From Leucobacter sp. UCMA 4100 (GTDB lineage: Bacteria > Actinomycetota > Actinomycetes > Actinomycetales > Microbacteriaceae): a DNA stretch of 64,000 bases. The translations under genes were made by a program, and so were the position numbers. A model generated the notes under the pieces. That model was not told the DNA's origin and ran no database searches. It saw only the letters and a list, made by a program, of their open reading frames with translations. Positions 7,771-17,010 of the stretch are shown here, one piece after another (the first letter of the stretch is position 1; each line of letters begins with the position of its first letter). The DNA lies in NCBI RefSeq assembly GCF_027853335.1, contig NZ_JAFEUS010000002.1:1162514-1226513 (forward strand). Reading direction: 5' to 3'.

Positions 7771-8526
7771 CTAGCGAGCAGCGAAAGCCGCGATGCGCTT
7801 CTCACCCTCGGGGGTGATCGACGCGACACCGATCGTGCGCGCCTCGTCGGCAACCTGCTCGCGGAACGAGCGGCCAGCAGCGGCACGCACGAGACGCTTC
7901 GCCTCACCGTAGGCGTAAGCATTCTGTACCCAATGCTCGGCGATCGCCTCGGCGCGTGCGAGCACAGCGTCGTCGGCGACCTTCTCGGCCGCGAGGCCCC
8001 ACTCGACGGCCTCATCGGCGCTCAAGAGGTTGTCTTGCAGCACGAGCTGCAGCGCGCGACGCTCGCCGACCGCACGAGCGAGCTGCGCCGAGACCGAGAG
8101 GTCTGGGGTCAGGCCGACGCCCGCGTAAATACTGCCCACCTTCGACGACTCGCCAATGACCGCGTAGTCGCTCGAGAGCAGAATGCCGAGCCCGCCACCT
8201 GCCGTGACGCCGTGCGCCGCGGCAACCACGGGCTTCGCCGACTCGACGAGGGCGAGAATGCCGTCGTTGATGCGGCCCGCGAGTACCTGCATCGACTCAC
8301 GCCGGTCTTCCATCTCGGCCATCGCGCGAACATCGCCGCCCGCACAGAAGGCGCGGCCCTCACCAGCCACGAGAATCGCCTTGACCTCGCTCGTCTGCGT
8401 CGCGAGCTCGCAGGCCTCGGCCCACCCCTCTGCGACCTCTGGGTCGAACGCGTTGAGGCGTTCTGGCCGGTTCAAGGTGATTCGGGCAATCCCGTTTTCA
8501 ATGTTTAGCAGCACTGCGTTACTCAT
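7771..8526 (-). CDS. Enoyl-CoA hydratase/isomerase (crotonase family)
   Basis: This 251-aa crotonase-fold protein has the oxyanion-hole segments FCAGGD (60-65) and GVTAGGGLG (106-114). The second acid position reads LTPDLSVS, with D142 where hydratases usually carry glutamate. That favours an isomerase or other crotonase activity over a standard hydratase. The length is normal. The start ATG 8526 is the natural one. It is a single gene between the CPBP and peptide-transporter genes, with no close operon partner. It probably acts on acyl-CoA in the cytoplasm; the substrate is not readable. Confidence 0.88.
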   Translation of the reverse strand: MSNAVLLNIENGIARITLNRPERLNAFDPEVAEGWAEACELATQTSEVKAILVAGEGRAFCAGGDVRAMAEMEDRRESMQVLAGRINDGILALVESAKPVVAAAHGVTAGGGLGILLSSDYAVIGESSKVGSIYAGVGLTPDLSVSAQLARAVGERRALQLVLQDNLLSADEAVEWGLAAEKVADDAVLARAEAIAEHWVQNAYAYGEAKRLVRAAAGRSFREQVADEARTIGVASITPEGEKRIAAFAAR

Positions 8527-8567
8527 GTGCCCGATCCTACGTGATCACCAAGCCAAGCGACATTCAT

Positions 8568-8615
8568 TTGAGCGATTGGCTCTCGGCCAGGGGCCTCGAA
8601 GAGCCAATCGCTCAA
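8568..8615. terminator. Strong hairpin downstream of the peptide transporter
   Basis: Perfect 16-bp arms (TTGAGCGATTGGCTCT at 8568-8583 and its complement at 8600-8615) flank a 16-nt loop. It lies 41 bp past the transporter stop on its transcript and ahead of the hydratase gene. There is no T-run, so it may be a processing or attenuation hairpin rather than a classic terminator. Confidence 0.5.
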
Positions 8616-8655
8616 GGGTTTCACCAATGTGAACGGCAAACGCCGTGTCGGCAGG

Positions 8656-10182
8656 CTAGACCGTTTCGCGGCGCCCCATCGCCCGATCAACGACGCGGTA
8701 CACGACGCCCAGCACGACGATCGCGGCGAGCGAGACGATCGCAACGGTCGTGAAGTACTGCGCTTCTGCGCCCTCGCGGTACGACTGCGAGATCCAACCC
8801 GAGAAGGTCGATCCGCCCGCCATCGTGAGGAAGTACAGGGCCGTCATCTGCGAGTTCACGGCCTTCGGCGCGAGCTCTGCCGTGAACGACAGTGCCGACG
8901 GGGCGAAGAGCGACTCACCGAACGCGAAGAAGATCATGACGAGCAGCGCGATGACGAGCGGCATCGAGGTGCCCTCGCCGAGGCTGAACGGAACAATGAA
9001 TGCCGCACCAAACGACATCGCGATGACGCCGATCACGAGCTTCGTGACGGGGGTCATGCGCGCCGCACGGCTCTTCGTCCAGAGCACGGCGAGCAGCGCC
9101 GTGATGGCGGCAACCGCGAGGCTCTCAAGGGTGACGATGAGCGTCGGAGGCATCGTGAACGAGCCGATCGTGAGGTTGATCTTGGTGTCGGCAAAGACCG
9201 CGAACGCGGTGAAGAGCTGAAAGAGCAGCGTCCAGAACACGAGGCTCATGAGGAACACCGGAATGTAGCGCACGACACCGCGGCGCTCTGCCGTGGTCAC
9301 CTTACGGTTCGTGAAGAGCATCGCGAAGAGGCCGATGGCCGCTACGAGCACGACGAGCGCAACGACGTTGCTGATATTTTCAGCGCGGATCACGCCAAAG
9401 ACGACGCCGAGCGCAATCGCGGCGACGATCGCGACCGCGATGATGATCCACTTCGTGCGATCTGCCTTCGGCAGCGGGTTCGGCACGGTTGCGGTGCTCG
9501 CGGGCAGGCGCCCCATGCCAAACACGTACTGCGTGAGGCCAGCGGCCATGCCGATCGCGGCGGCGAAGAATGCGGCGTGGAAGCCCCACGACTGGTGCAG
9601 CCAGCCGGTGATGAGTGGGCCCGCGAAGGCGCCGATCGTGATGCCCATGTAGTAGATCGAGTAGCCCGCATCGCGGCGTGCGCCGCCGTTCGGGTAGAGT
9701 TCGCCGACCATCATGGTCGTGTTGACCTTGAGGCCACCGGTGCCGATGACGATGAGTGCGAGGCCGATCACGAGACCCGCGAGCCCGGGAACAATCGCGA
9801 GCATAATGTGGCCGGCGAGAATCGAGCTACCGCCAATGAGCACGACATATTTGGGGGCGAGCACGCGGTCAGCGATCCACGCACCAACGATCTGCGCGAT
9901 GTAGACGAGGCCGCCGTACGAGCCGGCGATGCCGAGAGCGACGGGCTGCGGCAGGCCGAGGCCGCCCTCGCCCATCGAGTAGTACAGGTAGTAGGCGAGC
10001 AGCACCTGCAGCCCGTAGAAGCTGAAGCGCTCCCACATTTCGACGCCCGAGAGCGTGATGAGACCGCTCGGTTTTGCGTCTTCAACCACCACGCCAAGGG
10101 CGCGGGTCACACCGGTCGACTGCTCAGCGGCAGGCTTCACAAGCCCTTGTGATGGTTGATCGTCGGGCAAAGGTTTCGTCAT
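8656..10182 (-). CDS. POT/PTR2-family proton-dependent oligopeptide transporter
   Basis: This 508-aa MFS-fold membrane protein has the POT signature in helix 1, SGVEMWERFSFYGLQVLLAY (the E-x-x-E-R-F-x-x-Y motif), followed by LGGLxVADR-like loop features, e.g. GAWIADRVL. There are about 12-14 hydrophobic helices. Start ATG 10182 has GGAGG seven bases upstream; the open frame to 10260 is not translated by this criterion. It imports di- and tripeptides with protons. It diverges from a GntR regulator and a gamma-glutamyltransferase gene across a palindromic operator, which suggests one peptide-use regulon. Confidence 0.92.
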   Translation of the reverse strand: MTKPLPDDQPSQGLVKPAAEQSTGVTRALGVVVEDAKPSGLITLSGVEMWERFSFYGLQVLLAYYLYYSMGEGGLGLPQPVALGIAGSYGGLVYIAQIVGAWIADRVLAPKYVVLIGGSSILAGHIMLAIVPGLAGLVIGLALIVIGTGGLKVNTTMMVGELYPNGGARRDAGYSIYYMGITIGAFAGPLITGWLHQSWGFHAAFFAAAIGMAAGLTQYVFGMGRLPASTATVPNPLPKADRTKWIIIAVAIVAAIALGVVFGVIRAENISNVVALVVLVAAIGLFAMLFTNRKVTTAERRGVVRYIPVFLMSLVFWTLLFQLFTAFAVFADTKINLTIGSFTMPPTLIVTLESLAVAAITALLAVLWTKSRAARMTPVTKLVIGVIAMSFGAAFIVPFSLGEGTSMPLVIALLVMIFFAFGESLFAPSALSFTAELAPKAVNSQMTALYFLTMAGGSTFSGWISQSYREGAEAQYFTTVAIVSLAAIVVLGVVYRVVDRAMGRRETV

Positions 10183-10281
10183 TGATCCTCCAGGATGCTT
10201 CGCGGGTGTAACCGCACATTCCGTTGATGGGTGTATGGCCACGGCTCGTGTGTTTTGCATTCAAGACCGTGAATGTTAGTC

Positions 10282-10317
10282 TCGTTCGTAAGATGGTCTG
10301 ACCAACAGCTCGAACGA
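10282..10317. promoter_or_regulatory. Nested palindromic operator between divergent genes
   Basis: A TGGTCTGACCA palindrome (10294-10304) is centred between TCGTTCG (10282-10288) and CGAACGA (10311-10317), giving a nested dyad. TGGT-N3-ACCA is a common FadR-subfamily operator form. It lies between the POT transporter and the GntR regulator, so it could control both directions. Confidence 0.6.
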
Positions 10318-10435
10318 TAAGTGAACTTACCTGGTTCGAGTGGGTTCTGTCAATTGCGTATTTGCCCAGGCTTTGAAAGAGTGTTTCGGGGCTCATCGCA
10401 CCATCAACCGACCCCACATGCGAAAGGAAGTGACG

Positions 10436-11161
10436 ATGGACTGGAGCCAGCTCAAGAAAGCGACGACGCTTTCGCTGCCCGATCGTCTCTCAGTCGATCT
10501 CGAGCGACTCATTCTCGACGGGCAGCTCGCCCCAGGCGACCGGCTCCCACCCGAACGCGAGCTCGCTGAGCAGCTCGGCGTCTCGCGCGTCTCGATTCGT
10601 GAGGCGCTGCGCGAGCTCGAAAACCGCGGGCTCATCGACCGCCGCCCAGGCCGCGGCACCATCGTCTTAAGCCCCGGCGAGCAAAGCCCCATGGCCGACC
10701 TCATCGCCTCGGCCGTGAGCGGCGTCGACCCCGAGATCACCGACATCATGGAGCTGCGCGCAATCGTCGAGCCCCCCATCGCCCGCATCACCGCTGGCCG
10801 CGCGACCGACCGCGACGTCGAGCAGCTGCGCAGCCTCGTCGAGGCGATGGAAAAGGACGTCACGAAAGAGCGCTACGCCGAACTCGACCGCGCCTTTCAC
10901 CAGTCGATCGCGCAGTACACGCACAACCCGCTGCTCGCGCTCATCAACACGCACATCGCCCAGCAGATCGCGCCAAGCCGCGCGAGCCGCTACCAGACCC
11001 GCGAACGCCGCCACGCGTCGAGCGTCGCCCACCGCCGCATTTTCGAGGCCATCGAGGCCCGCGACGGCGCACTCGCCGAAGAAGAGGCCCGTGCCCACGT
11101 CGTCGACATTGCCCAGCAAATTCAGCTCGCGGGCACCGAAGGAGAAGAGGAAGCCAAGTGA
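10436..11161 (+). CDS. GntR-family (FadR/FCD type) transcriptional regulator
   Basis: This 241-aa protein has a winged helix-turn-helix at about residues 13-78 (LPPERELAEQLGVSRVSIRE) and a helical FCD domain from about 95 to 225. Candidate metal- and ligand-contacting residues include D147 and H151 in ELDRAFHQSI. Start ATG 10436 follows AAAGGAAG. The stop TGA overlaps the GTG of the gamma-glutamyltransferase gene as GTGA, so the regulator and enzyme are made together. It likely binds the nested dyad upstream and senses a peptide, amino acid or related metabolite; this is inference. Confidence 0.88.
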   Translation: MDWSQLKKATTLSLPDRLSVDLERLILDGQLAPGDRLPPERELAEQLGVSRVSIREALRELENRGLIDRRPGRGTIVLSPGEQSPMADLIASAVSGVDPEITDIMELRAIVEPPIARITAGRATDRDVEQLRSLVEAMEKDVTKERYAELDRAFHQSIAQYTHNPLLALINTHIAQQIAPSRASRYQTRERRHASSVAHRRIFEAIEARDGALAEEEARAHVVDIAQQIQLAGTEGEEEAK

Positions 11162-12786
11162 CGAACCCCGCCCCCCTGGGTGCCATCTCGACCTCGCACC
11201 ACCTCGCGACCGAGGCCGGAGCCGCCGTCATCGGAGCCGGCGGCAACGCGATTGACGCCGCCATCACGGCAGCCGCGACCCTGTGTGTCGTGTACCCGAA
11301 CAACGTTGCGCTCGGCGGCGACCTCGTCGCGATCGTGCGCAGCCCAGACGGCAAGGTCCGCTTCCTCAACGCAACCGGAACGGCCCCATCGGGCCAGAGC
11401 CTCGAGGCACTACGTGAAAAGCACGGCGACGCATTGCCCTTGCGCGGCATCGACACCGTGACCGTTCCCGGCGGTATTCGCGGCTGGCAGGCTCTGCACG
11501 AGCTCGGCGCCACCCGCGACTGGGCCGAACACCTCGCCCCCGCCATCGGCTTTGCCTCAGAGGGGTTCCCGAATTCACGCTCGGTCGCCCGCGAACTCAT
11601 TGCCGCGCAGGCCACCCTCGGCCAGGACGCTGGCGCGCAACCCATTTTTTACCCGGGCGGATCGCCCCTGCCCGAGGGTGCCCCACTCGTGCAGCCGGCC
11701 CTCGCCGAGTCGCTGCGTGAGCTCGCGGCCGGCGGCCCCGACGCCTTCTACGAGGGCGCCCTCGCCGAACGCTGGGTCGCGGGCCTCGCCCGCCTCGGCA
11801 GCACCATCACCCTCGAAGACACCAAGGCCTACGCCCCGTTCTGGGACGAGCCGATTGAAACGAGCTTCCAGGGCCTACGCGTGCTCACCGGCCCGCCCAA
11901 CACCTCGGGCTTCATGCTGCTGCGTGCGCTCGACGCGATCAGCGCTGGCATCGACGATCCGCTCGGCGCTGGCGCTGGCGCGCTCGCCCAGGCCTTCTTC
12001 GAGAGCAACCTCGTGCGCACCGCCTCGCTCTCAGACCCCACCTTTGGCGGGGCAACCGGCGCCGAACTCGTCGCCGCGACCGCTCCCGCCGAAACCCTGC
12101 TTGCCGAGGCGAAGGCCTCGGGCGACACCGTCGGCTTCTCGGCCGTCACCGCCGACGGCTGGGCCGTCTCGTTCATCAACTCGGTGTACTGGGATTTCGG
12201 AGCCCACATTCTCGAGCCCGACACCGGCATCATCTTTCAAAACCGCGGAACCTCGTTCTCGCTCGACCCCGCCTCGCCGAACACCTTCGAGCCCGGCAAG
12301 CGCCCCCGCCACACCCTCATGCCCGTCATGGTCATGCGCGGCGAAGAGCTCGCATACGTGCCCGCAACCATGGGCGGATCGGCCCAGCCCCAAATCCACG
12401 CACAACTCCTGCAGCGCATGGCCGCCGAGGGCGCCGACCCCCACACCGCGACCCACGCGCCACGCTGGATGGTCGAAGAACTCACGACCGACGGCCCGCC
12501 GACCGTGCTCGTCGAGAACGACGTGCCCGAAGAAGCCAAGGCCTCGATGACGGCCGCGGGCTTCACCCTGCGCGTCGTGCCCGCCTACGACGAGGAGCTC
12601 GGCCACTCAAACGTCGTGCGCCTCGACGGGGCAAGCGACGCCTCGAACGGCGCGACCGGGTATACGGCCGCGAGCGATCCGCGTTCTGACGGCTCGGCGA
12701 TCGTCGTTCACCGCTCGGGTCATGCTGAGGGCTCGGGCGAAGCCACGAGCGCTGGCGAAGGCTCAGGCACGGTCGGCGACGGGTAG
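11158..12786 (+). CDS. ggt: Gamma-glutamyltransferase-family enzyme
   Basis: This 542-aa Ntn-hydrolase has the family N-terminus (ATEAGAAVIGAGGNAIDAAI, residues 17-36) and the maturation site DTVGFSAVTADGWAVS. T324 takes the place of the nucleophilic threonine that becomes the new N-terminus after self-cleavage. MGGSAQPQ near 401 fits the substrate-binding loop. There is no signal peptide, so it is probably cytoplasmic, unlike the exported enzyme of E. coli. It begins at GTG coupled to the GntR gene and is followed by a TauE-type exporter. It could split gamma-glutamyl peptides imported by the neighbouring POT transporter. The last 45 residues are Ser/Gly-rich and not family-typical. Confidence 0.88.
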   Translation: MTNPAPLGAISTSHHLATEAGAAVIGAGGNAIDAAITAAATLCVVYPNNVALGGDLVAIVRSPDGKVRFLNATGTAPSGQSLEALREKHGDALPLRGIDTVTVPGGIRGWQALHELGATRDWAEHLAPAIGFASEGFPNSRSVARELIAAQATLGQDAGAQPIFYPGGSPLPEGAPLVQPALAESLRELAAGGPDAFYEGALAERWVAGLARLGSTITLEDTKAYAPFWDEPIETSFQGLRVLTGPPNTSGFMLLRALDAISAGIDDPLGAGAGALAQAFFESNLVRTASLSDPTFGGATGAELVAATAPAETLLAEAKASGDTVGFSAVTADGWAVSFINSVYWDFGAHILEPDTGIIFQNRGTSFSLDPASPNTFEPGKRPRHTLMPVMVMRGEELAYVPATMGGSAQPQIHAQLLQRMAAEGADPHTATHAPRWMVEELTTDGPPTVLVENDVPEEAKASMTAAGFTLRVVPAYDEELGHSNVVRLDGASDASNGATGYTAASDPRSDGSAIVVHRSGHAEGSGEATSAGEGSGTVGDG

Positions 12787-12843
12787 CGCTGGGCCCGCGC
12801 CCACGCCGCCCACGCACCGACCACACGACAGGAACGTCACCCT

Positions 12844-13632
12844 ATGAACACCACTGAATTCACCAAACCCAACCCCTCGGCACCACTGCTCATCGTTCTC
12901 GGAGCGATCACGGGCCTGCTCTCCGGCCTCTTCGGCATCGGCGGCGGCGTCGTGCTCGTGCCCATGCTCGTGCTCTTTCTCGGCTTTCAGCAGCGCCTCG
13001 CGGCAGGCACCTCGGTCGCCGCGATCCTTCCCGCAGCCATCATCGGCGGCATCAGCTACGGCGTGCAAGGCAACGTCGACTGGCTCGCCGCGGTACTGCT
13101 CGCCGTCGGCATCGTCATCGGCGCGCAGGTAGGCAGCTACCTGCTCTCACGCGTGCCCACCGGGTTCCTGCGCTGGCTGTTCATGATCTTCCTGCTCGGC
13201 GTCGTCGTCAGCCTCTGGTTCGTCGTGCCGCAGCGTGACGCCCAGATCGACATCGACCTGCTCACCGGCGCGCTGCTCGTCGTGCTCGGCCTCGTCACCG
13301 GCATTCTCTCGGGCCTGCTCGGCGTCGGCGGCGGCGTTGTCGTCGTGCCCGCCCTCATGTTCTTCTTCGGCGCGAGCGACCTCATCGCCAAGGGCACCTC
13401 GCTCATCATGCTCATTCCCGGATCGATCTCAGGCACCCTCGGCAACGTCAAGCGAGGCAACGTCGACCTGCGGTCGGCCCTCTTCCTCGGCGTGACCGCC
13501 GGCGTGCTCTCGCCCCTCGGCTCACTCATCGCCGTCTACATTTCGCCCTTCTGGTCGAACGTCGCCTTCTCGATTCTGCTGGCCTACGTGCTCGGGCAGA
13601 TGGTCTTCAAGGCGCTGCGCGCGAAGAAGTAG
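12844..13632 (+). CDS. TauE/SafE-family sulfite/anion exporter
   Basis: This 262-aa membrane protein has two homologous halves, each with GLLSGLFGIGGG...VP (residues about 20-38) and GILSGLLGVGGG...VP (about 155-172), the internal repeat of the TauE/SafE (DUF81) family. Eight hydrophobic segments are visible. Members export sulfite, sulfoacetate or other small anions. It starts 57 bp after the gamma-glutamyltransferase and is probably in the same operon. It may export sulfite or an acid left over from glutathione or sulfur-amino-acid breakdown. The substrate is inference. Confidence 0.88.
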   Translation: MNTTEFTKPNPSAPLLIVLGAITGLLSGLFGIGGGVVLVPMLVLFLGFQQRLAAGTSVAAILPAAIIGGISYGVQGNVDWLAAVLLAVGIVIGAQVGSYLLSRVPTGFLRWLFMIFLLGVVVSLWFVVPQRDAQIDIDLLTGALLVVLGLVTGILSGLLGVGGGVVVVPALMFFFGASDLIAKGTSLIMLIPGSISGTLGNVKRGNVDLRSALFLGVTAGVLSPLGSLIAVYISPFWSNVAFSILLAYVLGQMVFKALRAKK

Positions 13633-13792
13633 CGGGTGGTAGGGCCCCGCGGCTGGCCAGGCTTGCAGCTGGTGCGGCCTGCGGCTTGCCGGGTCTGCGG
13701 CTGGCCGGGCCCGGCCGAGCCTGCCGAGCCTGGGCCTATGGCTTTTCTGGCTGCTGGCTGCCCCGATCCGCACCCCTCGGCTCCTGCCGCCC

Positions 13793-13852
13793 AAATTGTT
13801 TGCACTTTTGGGCGGTTTTGGCCTGTTTTGGGGCGAAAAGTGCAAACAATTT
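13793..13852. terminator. Inverted repeat between convergent genes
   Basis: 17-bp arms (AAATTGTTTGCACTTTT at 13793-13809 and its complement at 13836-13852) enclose a G/T-rich 26-nt loop. The element lies between the ends of the TauE gene (plus) and a thioesterase gene (minus). The A and T runs at the stem ends allow it to act as a bidirectional terminator. Confidence 0.6.
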
Positions 13853-13926
13853 CGCGAGTCAGCTCTCAGAGGCCCGAAACCGGGGCCCGGGGCCGCGCCG
13901 GGGCGGGCCTGCCCGGGCATGATCCG

Positions 13927-14388
13927 CTAGCTCGCCGCGGCGATCATCGCGCGCACCGAGCCTGGAACCGAGACCGGGGTGCGCGTCTCACCGTCGACGA
14001 AGACCTGCACCCAGCGTCCGAGCGCGCAGATGTCGCCCACCACGCCGTCGGGCGCGTCAAAGAGGCCGAGTTCGAAGGTGATGCTCGAGTGTCCGAGGCG
14101 GGCGACGCGCACGCCCACGATGAGGGGCCTCGGGTAGGCCGTCTCGCGGAAGTAGCGGCAGGCAGACTCCGCGACGAACTGCAGCGTTGCGTCGTGCGAG
14201 AGCGTCGGCCCGAGTTGCTCGAGAAACCAGTCATTGATCGCGTTATCGAAGTACTCGTAATAGGCGGCATTGTTCAGGTGCCCCCACGCGTCGTTGTCAC
14301 GCCAGCGAGTCGTGAACTCGCGGGTGAGCATGAAATCTTCGGGGCGAAGTGCCCGCTGATCTTCTTTGGCCAGCTCCCAGTAGTGCAT
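13927..14388 (-). CDS. Acyl-CoA thioesterase (4HBT hot-dog family)
   Basis: This 153-aa protein has the 4-hydroxybenzoyl-CoA-thioesterase signature RWRDNDAWGHLNNAAYYEYFD (positions 28-48), with D33 at the catalytic aspartate position. Start ATG 14388 is chosen because residues before it have no family match; a Met at residue 20 is another possible start. It hydrolyses an acyl-CoA thioester in the cytoplasm. It is 127 bp beyond the end of the 2-oxoacid dehydrogenase operon on the same strand, which suggests but does not prove a role with branched-chain acyl-CoA. Confidence 0.88.
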   Translation of the reverse strand: MHYWELAKEDQRALRPEDFMLTREFTTRWRDNDAWGHLNNAAYYEYFDNAINDWFLEQLGPTLSHDATLQFVAESACRYFRETAYPRPLIVGVRVARLGHSSITFELGLFDAPDGVVGDICALGRWVQVFVDGETRTPVSVPGSVRAMIAAAS

Positions 14389-14515
14389 AGGCTCCACTGT
14401 ACTGTCAGCGCCGCGGGGCGTCGAGCCCGTGAGGCTGGCGGATCGCCCCGCACCCGTGCGGCCAAGCCCGAAGGCTGGCCGCACGAGCGTCGTGGCACGC
14501 GGCGCCCGGTGGCTG

Positions 14516-15928
14516 CTAGTCGAGCAGCAGCGCGGGCTCCTCGAGCACCGAAGCCACGTCGGCGACGAAGTTCGAGATGACGTCGCCGTCGACGACGCGG
14601 TGATCGAATGATCCGCCGACGGTCGTGACCATGCGGGGGCGCACCTCGCCGTCAACGACCCAGGGCTTCTCTTTGATTGAGCCCATCGCCATGATCGCGG
14701 TCTCGCCGGGGTTCAAGATCGGCAGGCCGAAGTCGACGCCGAAGACGCCGACGTTCGTGATCGTGATCGTGCCCTGCTGCATCTCGGCGGGCTGCGTGAG
14801 GCCAGCGCGAGCGCGGTCGGTGAGGGTCTCGATCGCCTGCGCCATCTCACGAAGGCTGAGCAGGTGCGCATCTTTAATATTCGGAACCACGAGGCCGCGC
14901 GGGGTCGCCGCCGCGATGCCGAGGTTCACGTAGTTGCGGCGCACAATCTCGGTGTCGGCCCACGCCGAGTTGATCTCGGGGTTGCGCGCGAGCGCCCAGG
15001 TCACGGCCTTCGCCATGATGAGCAGCGGCGAAACGCGCACGCCCTCGAACGAGCCCGAGGTTTTGAGACGCTTCACGAACTCCATCGTGCGCGTCGCATC
15101 GATGTCGACGTACACGCCGGTGTGCGGAGCCGAGAACTTGCTCTCGACCATGGCCTGCGCGACGACCTTACGAATACCCTTCACGGGCACGCGCTCTTCG
15201 CGTTCGCCGTTCGTGGTGAACTGCGGGGCGGCGGGGCGCGGAGCGGTGGACACGCCAGCAAGACCCGCGCCAGCAGCCGCCGCGGGGGCAGCACTCGCGT
15301 GGCTGAGCACGTCGTCTCGCAACACCTGACCGTGCGCGCCCGTCGGGGTCACGCTGGCGAGGTTGATGCCGAGATCTTTAGCGAGTTTGCGAACGGGCGG
15401 CTTTGCGAGCACCTTGCCCGGCGCCGGGGCGTCGGGGGCGGGGCCGGTCGCGGGTGCCGCAGCTGCGGTCTGGGCAGCGGGCGCCTGCGCGGGAGCAGCG
15501 GGTGCGGCCGCCTGGCGCGCACCGCGGCGGCTCTTGACCGCGCCGCCCGTGCCGTAGCCGACGAGCACGGCGCCGGAGTTGTCGTCATCGCCCGAGGCTT
15601 CGGCTGCCGCAGGTGCCGCGGCAGGGGCGGCAGCCTGCGCCGCGGGGGCCTCGGCGCCGCCGCCTGAGGCGGGATCCGCGTCCTGGCCCTCGCCCTGCAT
15701 GCGAAGAATCGGCGTTCCCACGGGAACCGTGGTGCCGATGTCGACGAGCAGCTCGGCGACGACGCCCTCGAAGGGCGACGGCAGTTCGACGAGCGATTTT
15801 GCAGTCTCAATTTCGCAGATCACCTGGTTCAGGTGCAGCTCGTCGCCGGGCTTCACTGCCCACGTGACGATCTCTGCCTCGGTCAGTCCCTCGCCCACGT
15901 CGGGTAGGGCAAATTCATTATTGCTCAC
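14516..15928 (-). CDS. bkdC: Dihydrolipoamide acyltransferase (E2) of a 2-oxoacid dehydrogenase
   Basis: This 470-aa E2 has one lipoyl domain (about 1-80, with the lipoylated lysine K44 in [11 protein letters not shown]), a long Ala/Pro-rich hinge, an E1/E3-binding domain ([15 protein letters not shown], about 175-210) and a catalytic core with DHRVVDGD near the C-terminus. I start it at GTG 15928 because GAGGAA lies at good spacing and the earlier Met at 15967 would overlap the E1-beta end. It transfers the acyl group from E1 to CoA. With one lipoyl domain and separate E1 subunits it fits a branched-chain or pyruvate-type complex; branched-chain is favoured by context. Confidence 0.9.
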   Translation of the reverse strand: MSNNEFALPDVGEGLTEAEIVTWAVKPGDELHLNQVICEIETAKSLVELPSPFEGVVAELLVDIGTTVPVGTPILRMQGEGQDADPASGGGAEAPAAQAAAPAAAPAAAEASGDDDNSGAVLVGYGTGGAVKSRRGARQAAAPAAPAQAPAAQTAAAAPATGPAPDAPAPGKVLAKPPVRKLAKDLGINLASVTPTGAHGQVLRDDVLSHASAAPAAAAGAGLAGVSTAPRPAAPQFTTNGEREERVPVKGIRKVVAQAMVESKFSAPHTGVYVDIDATRTMEFVKRLKTSGSFEGVRVSPLLIMAKAVTWALARNPEINSAWADTEIVRRNYVNLGIAAATPRGLVVPNIKDAHLLSLREMAQAIETLTDRARAGLTQPAEMQQGTITITNVGVFGVDFGLPILNPGETAIMAMGSIKEKPWVVDGEVRPRMVTTVGGSFDHRVVDGDVISNFVADVASVLEEPALLLD

Positions 15929-15960
15929 GATTTCCTCGATATTTCTGCGCGGTGGGCGCG

Positions 15961-17010
15961 CTAGCAATTCATTGCGCGGTCGACGGCTTCAAGCACGCGA
16001 TCGGCGTCGGGCAGGTACTGCTTTTCGAGGCCCGCGGGCGGGAACGGCAGGTCGTAGCCGCTCACCCTCAGCACAGGCGCTTCGAGCGAGAAGAAGCACT
16101 TCTCGCTGAGCGTTGCAGCGATTTCTGAACCGACGCTCGCGTTTTCTGGCGCCTCTTGGGCGATGATCGCGCGGCCGGTCTTTTGCACCGAGGCCACGAG
16201 TGGCCCGTAGTCGAGTGGTGAGATCGTGCGCAGGTCAATGACCTCGGCGCTCACGCCCTCGCTCTCGGCGATCTCGGCAGCCTGCATGAGCGTCGTGACC
16301 ATGGCGCCGAAGCCGATGAGCGTAATGTCGCTGCCCTCTCGGGCGACGAGCGAGCTGTGCATCGGGGCGCCGGGTGCGTCTTTGCGCACCTCGCCCTTTT
16401 GCCAGTACTTCGCCTTGGGCTCCATGAAGATCACGGGGTCGTTCGAGCGAATCGCCTCTTGAATCATCCAGTAAGCGTCGTTGGCATTTGCCGGGCTCAC
16501 AACCCTGAGGCCCGCGGTGTGGGCAAAGTAAGCCTCGGGGCTCTCCTGGTGGTGCTCAACGGCGCCGATGTGGCCGCCGTAGGGCAAGCGGATCACGACG
16601 GGCATGTCGATCGTGCCCTCTGAGCGGTTGCGAATCTTCGCGAGCTGCGTCGTGATCTGGTTGAAGGCGGGAAAGACGAAGCCGTCAAACTGAATCTCGA
16701 CGACGGGCCTGAAGCCGTTCATGGCGAGACCGATGGCCGAGCCGACGATGCCGGCCTCTGCGAGCGGGGTGTCGAGCACGCGTGCGGTGCCGAACTCCTT
16801 CTGCAGGCCATCGGTCACGCGAAAGACGCCGCCGAGCGTGCCGATGTCTTCGCCGAGCAGCACGACGTGGTCGTCGTTACGCATCGCGTCGCGCAGGCCA
16901 GCGTTGATGGCCCTCGCGATCGCGAGCGATTCGGTTTCGGGCGCAGCAACGGGGGCCGTGCCCGTGGTCGCTGCCCCCGGGGCGGTGAGTGCGGTGGTGT
17001 TCTGGCTCAT
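15961..17010 (-). CDS. bkdB: 2-oxoacid dehydrogenase E1 beta subunit
   Basis: This 349-aa transketolase-type subunit has [17 protein letters not shown] near residue 55, [20 protein letters not shown] around 80, and the C-terminal transketolase domain with [14 protein letters not shown]. It starts at ATG 17010, overlapping the TGA of E1 alpha as ATGA. The extra 25-residue Ala/Thr/Pro start is not family-conserved. It forms the alpha2-beta2 E1 that decarboxylates a branched-chain 2-oxoacid with ThDP and loads the acyl group on E2. The next gene is E2, 32 bp away. Confidence 0.92.
   Translation of the reverse strand: MSQNTTALTAPGAATTGTAPVAAPETESLAIARAINAGLRDAMRNDDHVVLLGEDIGTLGGVFRVTDGLQKEFGTARVLDTPLAEAGIVGSAIGLAMNGFRPVVEIQFDGFVFPAFNQITTQLAKIRNRSEGTIDMPVVIRLPYGGHIGAVEHHQESPEAYFAHTAGLRVVSPANANDAYWMIQEAIRSNDPVIFMEPKAKYWQKGEVRKDAPGAPMHSSLVAREGSDITLIGFGAMVTTLMQAAEIAESEGVSAEVIDLRTISPLDYGPLVASVQKTGRAIIAQEAPENASVGSEIAATLSEKCFFSLEAPVLRVSGYDLPFPPAGLEKQYLPDADRVLEAVDRAMNC

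Noticed and set aside
8629-10152. A 507-codon plus-strand frame of charged residues
   Set aside because: It mirrors the POT transporter and is full of Asp/Glu/Arg/His runs typical of an antisense reading of membrane helices.
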